A stretch of 64,000 bases of DNA from Fennellomyces sp. T-0311 (lineage: Eukaryota; Mucoromycota; Mucoromycetes; Mucorales; Lichtheimiaceae): contig JALLLT010000039.1 in assembly GCA_025266875.1 (NCBI GenBank), forward strand, positions 310,001-374,000. The letters run 5' to 3'. The notes below the pieces were generated by a model. That model worked only from the letters and a program-made list of their open reading frames with translations. It was not told where the DNA came from and ran no database searches. Position numbers and translations under genes: made by a program. Each line of letters begins with the position of its first letter. The stretch's first letter is position 1. Shown here piece by piece: positions 58,773 to 64,000 of this stretch.

Positions 58773-61037
58773 ATGTATCATTAAGCGTTTGCATTGTTCC
58801 GTTCTCACACATTCTCAAATGTTCTTGTACCCAAGAAAAAAAATTCATTAAAAAGTCAATGTTGGCTATACATTCTTTTAGCAAAGCGCTCGAAAAAATA
58901 TATCGTTAAAGTATAGCTTTTACATATCTGGTTATTGAAGTATTTGACATCAACCAACGTATGGGTTTCAATCAGCATGGGTCTCAAAAGTACCATGGTA
59001 ATTGATTAATAATCTGATCCCGGTACTATGCATATACCCGTTGTCCATGCTATTCATAGCTGATGTTCTAGTTACTCGTACGACTTTTATGCATGACCGT
59101 ACACAACTTTCATTATCCCACTGTCATACAACAAGCTAGACATCAACAACCGCCAGTTATCTTGACGCGTGCTTCAGATCAGCACTTCGTTGTTTTACGA
59201 ATAGGGATCATGTAATTGGTTGTACCAATATAAATTCTGGGAGACTATCATTCGTTCAAGCCGAACTATTTTATTCTTTAGTTCTTGAAGAGCCGTTCGT
59301 CCGAAGATTAGGTATTATTTTTTGATCCTTATCATATTCATAGTTAAATCGAAATTAAACAATAGTTACCTGTCTGGTCGAAAAATGCATATGGGATGAA
59401 GCAAAGATGTGAATATACACACGTGTTTGCTTAGAGTAAATACTAATCTGGAGCTAAAGAAGGTGCCAAGAATCTGGTAGTTCGGTTCTGTGCGGTACGT
59501 TACCCAAGTTCCCCAAATAAGTAATGCACGGTGCACGGTTTCCGTTACACATACATTTTTATAATCTTCTCTACTATTAAACCTAACTTTTCCCAAATTA
59601 ATTAACTTTCGCTACTATCCGCTGTGCTTTTTATATTACCAATATATTAGATCTCTTTAATTAATAATCATAGTTCATACTAGTTGTTTGAAAGGATATC
59701 TTCCAGTTCGGTCGTGTAAAGGCGAAGATATATCATTTGGCAGAAGAATACACGTGGGTTAAATGGATTTTGCTTTCTCAGAAATAATATTGTCTCATCA
59801 GTATGTAATATTCTGAGTATTCTTAAAGCGTTGTCATCCCATATTCCGTTCCTCATTCGACGATGCCACCAGTTAACTGCTTTCTAATGGAGTTAGACAA
59901 CGTAGTTGCGAACTTACATCGTTTATTTAGCTTAAAAGATGAGGATTATACTCTTCCAAAATGTAGTGTGCGACATATCAAATCACGTACCCAAAGTAAT
60001 ATGAATAAAAGAACGAAAACTGGACCGTCGATCTGTACTATGATACCCTTCTTGGCATTCATTGATTACATTCTTTTACAAAATGTGCATTCCTCATAAC
60101 GATATGATTGTTTGATATATCTAGCTGTGTTGGAAAATCCCACGATGATGTATGTTCGCTCTCTATAGTTTTCTGGCTAAGGTTCTCTGTATTCTATATA
60201 TGTAGGTAAACCTCACAAACATACAAGCCCGCTGTGTACTTTGGATCATGAATTATGGCAAGACCATTGACATTGGACTCCTCCTTTACCAGAATTGCAG
60301 TGGAGTAGTGTTGTTCGAATTAGACAATCCTCGTTAGTGTCCGAATTTAAACCACCATTGCCATGGGATAAGCTATCTATTTTTACTACGCACGAGACTT
60401 ATACGCTAGTATGTATGTACATAAAAAAGCAAGTCTAAGTTATCACCGAAGTGCCTAACACTTTTCATGATGCTGCTAAAGTATTAATGAAAAAATGAAA
60501 TGTGCTTGCATATACTTGAACTTTATACACAGAATACGTAAAGATTCTACAGTACCGATTGATTAAGTAATATATCTTACAACAGTAGTGCTGATGTAGC
60601 GTGCGAGGGTAGAGGCGACACACTTGGCCACTGCACTTTCTACAGTACCCGATCCATGACCCTTGGTATACAAGCTGCGAGACACTAGATATGATGTGCA
60701 GAGAATTTGCTAGAGTATTATGTGGAGACAGTCGTCAGGACAGTAGAATATATTTACTGAGGATAACAACAGCATTCTACTGCATTCGCAGCAAAACAGT
60801 ACCTGCAAGACGATGATCATCACTTAAATGTGATATAAACAACAACTATAGCAACGACGGTTGAATATCGGCATGGCAATTGGTTAGAATGAATGGGTGA
60901 TCAGACAGGAGACAGTTGCTGGCCAACATAATGTGATCAATGCTTGTTGTAGACATAGCAACATGCCGCTTTGCGCGGTACCAGAATATTTTCTTCGCCC
61001 GAAAAAAAAATAATTTTCTTTGATCTAAAGTATAATC
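58773..61037. other. Gene-poor interval of 2.3 kb
   Basis: AT-rich sequence. The longest open frames (76-78 codons at 59366-59596 minus and 59863-60099 plus) have no recognisable motif. One plus-strand reading at 60230-60410 (ELQWSSVVRIRQSSLVSEFK, then PPLPWDKLSIFTTHET) looks somewhat protein-like but is bounded by stops. The last 60 bp serve as the leader of the Pol III gene. Confidence 0.45.
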
Positions 61038-62164
61038 ATGGCAGCCCCATCGCCTTCCACAGTTGTCAGCGCCGCCGTTTTCGAAAGCGATCTGACTACA
61101 GCACCCAGCATTGGTTTTGATTCTTCACAAATTGACGAAGACGATGAAGTCTTGACCGAGATACCTGTATACCTGAACAACCACTTTTCAAAGTTCTTGT
61201 ACGTGTTCCAGTATCCATTACGCAATGCACCGTTCAACAGTCGCAATGGACCGGTAGCAGCGCGTGTCAAGCCAAAAGCGAAAATGGTGGAGCTTGATCT
61301 GCCACTCGACACGCGATCGCCAAACTACAGCAGCGAACGCGGTGAAGATTTTGCCATGGGTATGAATGACAAAAAGATCAAGACGGCGTATGATAAGCGG
61401 ATGGAAGAGCATGAGGAGGAGCAAATGTATGGACGGTCGTCCTCAGGCAAAAAAGAGGAGGAGCTGTTGGATCGCATGACGTTCAGTTCAACAGAAGTGC
61501 CAGCTCAAACTAAATATGTCGTAGGCGCACTGCGAGATGGTAAACGTGGGCTAATTAATAAAAATTGGGATCCAAGGAACTAACCAGAGCGTATATAGGC
61601 GAGCTGCATCTCACCCCCGTACGCGGCACCATCCAAATGCGCCCAGCGCTCAAATATATCGACAAGATCGACGAAAAGTTCAAGGCGGCGAACAAGCGGA
61701 TACAGGATGTCGAAAAGGAAGAGGATGACCCGAACAAAAAGGCCGAGACTGGCAAAGCTCAGACATTGCAGGTAGGGGAGGGGGCAACCCAAGGCAAAAG
61801 AGGGAGTGTGGACGGGGAGGGGCTCGAGTGGCGTTGGAGAGCGAGAAAAAAAGTACTTATTGTGCTATGTATAGGTTTCGATGAAGAATGCTGAGAAGGA
61901 TGGCGCGGGCAGACGGAACGCATACTCGCTGGCGGTGCGCAACGCAGAGGAAGAGGCGTGGCAACCGGTGGTCTACTACGACGAAACAGTAAGAAGGAAA
62001 ATCATATGGCATCGTGGGTGGTTGGACTAATGGGGAGCAATTAGACTCAACAGGCGGAGATGGTTTACGATGGGCTTTACACCCAAAATAAGCAAGTGCT
62101 TAAGTGTGCGACCAGTCGCAGTGACTATCTGGAAAGCTTAAGTGGAATAAAGCGACAGCATTAA
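61038..62164 (+). CDS. RPC37: RNA polymerase III subunit Rpc37/RPC5
   Basis: Four exons (61038-61539, 61599-61771, 61875-61988, 62045-62164) give about 302 aa. The last exon could begin at 62054 instead, dropping three residues. The acidic stretch DSSQIDEDDEVLTEIPVYLN leads into the family block FSKFLYVFQYPLRNAPF, then VAARVKPKAKMVELDLPLDT and SPNYSSERGED. Splicing joins LRDG to ELHLTPVRGTIQMRPALKYI, the most conserved motif of the RPC5 (Sin-N) family. The C-terminal part reads NAYSLAVRNAEEEAWQPVVY. Rpc37 pairs with Rpc53 in Pol III and acts in initiation and termination on tRNA and 5S genes. The length is close to fungal Rpc37 and shorter than the animal protein. Confidence 0.9.
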
Positions 62165-62665
62165 TGTTGTGCCTCACTCTGTGATCTGCTATGAGTTTGT
62201 GGCACCAGGGTCAAGGTGCACAAATATCATATATTGTGTAGCGTTAAAAATAGTTCGTCCTCTCTTGCCTTCTCCTTCTTTCTTCCATTCCCTCTTTTTT
62301 TCGCGAGGCAGATCCCCTTCCCTTCCTTGATAACTTGTTGCTCGGCAGTAACGCAAACAACAACAATAACGCACTGCTTCCGCACCGGTATGCGCATGTG
62401 CTCACCGAACCCCTCACTTATTTACTTACAATATCCCCTGGCTGGCTTCTCTCGTCAAAAAATCTAATCCCTGTTCCCCTTTCTTTACTTCTCTTTCTAT
62501 CGACCACTCGTTTCGATTCACCCCCGTCGATCTAATTTTCGATTTCCTTTTTTTATCGTTTGTAGACCCAGAACGAAGGGGTTACGCACTCTCTCTTCCT
62601 CTTTTCTTGATCTCTTATCGTTCGCTGACAACCTTTGTCTCTTCCCCATCTGTGAACCACCCCAA
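62165..62665. promoter_or_regulatory. Chitin synthase upstream region, pyrimidine-rich
   Basis: The 500 bp before the chitin synthase ATG contain two strong CT-rich blocks (about 62258-62335 and 62465-62560) and a further CTCTCTTCCTCTTTTC run at 62590-62606. Such tracts are common in promoters and leaders of highly expressed fungal genes. The open frames across this region are of low complexity and not called. Confidence 0.5.
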
Positions 62666-64000
62666 ATGCCTGCAGGTGTGAAATACAATCAGGCAGTCGG
62701 CGGCGGCGGTCCCGGCAACGATGGAGCACCCTACGCATACTCAACTGCCACTCCAGCCCAGAACGCTTACAATAGTCCCCATGGCGCGACATCTGTGGGA
62801 CGACGCCCGACCGTTCTTGGTCGTGCACCAACTCGTCGCATGGCCCCCGGTGCCAACAGCATTGCGAACGCGGGTCAGAATATACAGCGCGGCCGTACCT
62901 TGATTCGACCAGACCGTTACCAGGAACCGCCACCATTGTTGACAGGCAAGCCTACGCAGAATCAGAGCCTGTTTGACCCCTGGGTGTTGTTTTCTCGCAT
63001 CGTTACGTTCTGGGCCTTTGCTCCCCTGCTGGCCGCCTTTGGCAAGGCCGAGAAGGGGATGCAGCAGGCCTGGCGAGAGAAGATGGCATTGTGCTTTATC
63101 ATCGCATGCATGGGTGCCTTTGTAGCGTTCATCACGATCGGCCTGAGCTCTGTGATGTGTCCGCCGGATCAAGCCAACAACCAAGCCAACTACGCGTCGT
63201 ATAACGATTCCTTGAACAGCGGTAATTTCTTTGGGTCAATTCTCCCACACATGTACACCACAACTCACACCATATAAATTTAATTAAGCCTCGCTGCTCG
63301 GCATCTCGGGCTGGCAGATCAACATTACACATTATCAGGTCACCGCCACTGTCAATCTCTTTGATCTTGTTTCGGTCCCTGGAACGGACATTACAAATTA
63401 TTTTCAGCATGGTTCCAACATTCCAGCATGTACAAACACCGGCAATGAAATGGCTCAACAATTCAAAGCTGTGACATTTGATCCATGCAGTGATAACAAT
63501 GGTTACGACGGTTGTCCACTAGGTTCGATCTCGGATTCGACGTTCGCTGACCTGGGGCTAGAGAACTCGACTCGTCTAGTCGGATACGACTGGACCGCGC
63601 TTGCTAGCCCCAATCTCACACATTTCTTTGTTCTGGACGGCAATGTGCTAAATATGGATCCATATATTGCAGCCCACCCCAGCCCCATTGCCAACGATAT
63701 TCTCGATGCTACCATTCGCGAAGTCCTGAACTCGTCGTTTGCAGAGGGCGGTCGCGATGGCACCAAGCAGTTCTTCCGACGCACCGAGTTGCGACATTCG
63801 ATTAACTGTTTGGTGGAAAAGTACCGTGCTGGTCATATCGATAAGTCTACGCCAGGCTGTTTCGCCGCATCGCTTGTGTTGTACTGTGCATTGGGTGTCG
63901 TTCTTTCAATCGTGTTTGCACGGTTTTTCATGGCCTTGATCTTTGCTTGGTGCTTGTCATGGAAAATGTCGCGTACACCGCCACCAGTAGGCCGCGCACC
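62666..64000 (+). CDS. Chitin synthase, class IV-like, N-terminal part (partial)
   Basis: The gene starts at ATG 62666. Exon 1 ends at 63221, an intron spans 63222-63288, and exon 2 is open to the window end. The N-terminus is a disordered, Gly/Asn/Arg-rich cytoplasmic tail (PTVLGRAPTRRMAPGANS). Membrane segments follow at WVLFSRIVTFWAFAPLLAAF and MALCFIIACMGAFVAFITIG. Then comes a long luminal domain with LLGISGWQINITHYQVTATV and FDLVSVPGTDITNYF, with Cys residues and NxS/T sites. A third membrane stretch (FAASLVLYCALGVVLSIVFA) follows near the end. This arrangement before the catalytic domain is that of Chs3/class IV (and related division 2) enzymes. The QRRRW catalytic part lies outside the window. 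The frame is open throughout. Confidence 0.88.

Overview
The window is nuclear DNA of a fungus, most likely a mucoralean (Mucoromycota). The genes carry many short GT-AG introns (about 37-90 bp), and the products are fungal: MET30-type F-box/WD40, MUB1-type MYND protein, NHA1-type antiporter, class IV-like chitin synthase. AP-4 epsilon and CAND1 are both present. The orphan protein family, the LINE and the Fanzor-like relic resemble sequences I associate with Mucorales. All assignments are by reading translated sequence; no database was searched.

Layout. 1-3731: the end of an MFS transporter and a complete AP-4 epsilon adaptin gene. 4036-6914: a dead cytochrome P450 abutting a broken PIF/Harbinger-type transposase and its convergent Myb-like partner, which is still open. 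6915-10543: gene-poor DNA with a 112-bp tandem repeat. 10544-15450: a 533-aa orphan-family gene, a 5'-truncated LINE and an orphan ORF. 15872-28731: a dense housekeeping block (alpha-SNAP, mitochondrial methionyl-tRNA formyltransferase, MUB1-like, RGS protein, CAND1, DUF202 protein). 29650-35690: gene relics, including three decayed P450s. 35973-37904: MET30 orthologue. 37905-45258: gene-poor DNA with two inverted, decayed copies of one unknown gene family and a solo LINE 3' end. 45259-50701: a TBC Rab-GAP and an Na+/H+ antiporter. 50702-56443: gene-poor DNA with another LINE 3' end, two small terminal-inverted-repeat elements and a Fanzor/TnpB-like relic. 56444-58772: D-2-hydroxyglutarate dehydrogenase, with one GC-AG intron. 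61038-64000: RNA polymerase III subunit Rpc37/RPC5 and the 5' part of a chitin synthase.

How the genes relate. There is no operon or obvious pathway cluster. Several housekeeping genes share themes by chance or loosely: ubiquitin ligase control (CAND1, MET30, MUB1) and membrane traffic (AP-4 epsilon, alpha-SNAP, TBC GAP). The contrast is between conserved gene blocks and decayed islands that collect P450 remnants and transposons. I found no convincing new multi-gene system. The best leads for novelty are the intact 533-aa orphan protein, the unknown inverted relic family and the Fanzor-like relic beside a 172-bp miniature transposon.
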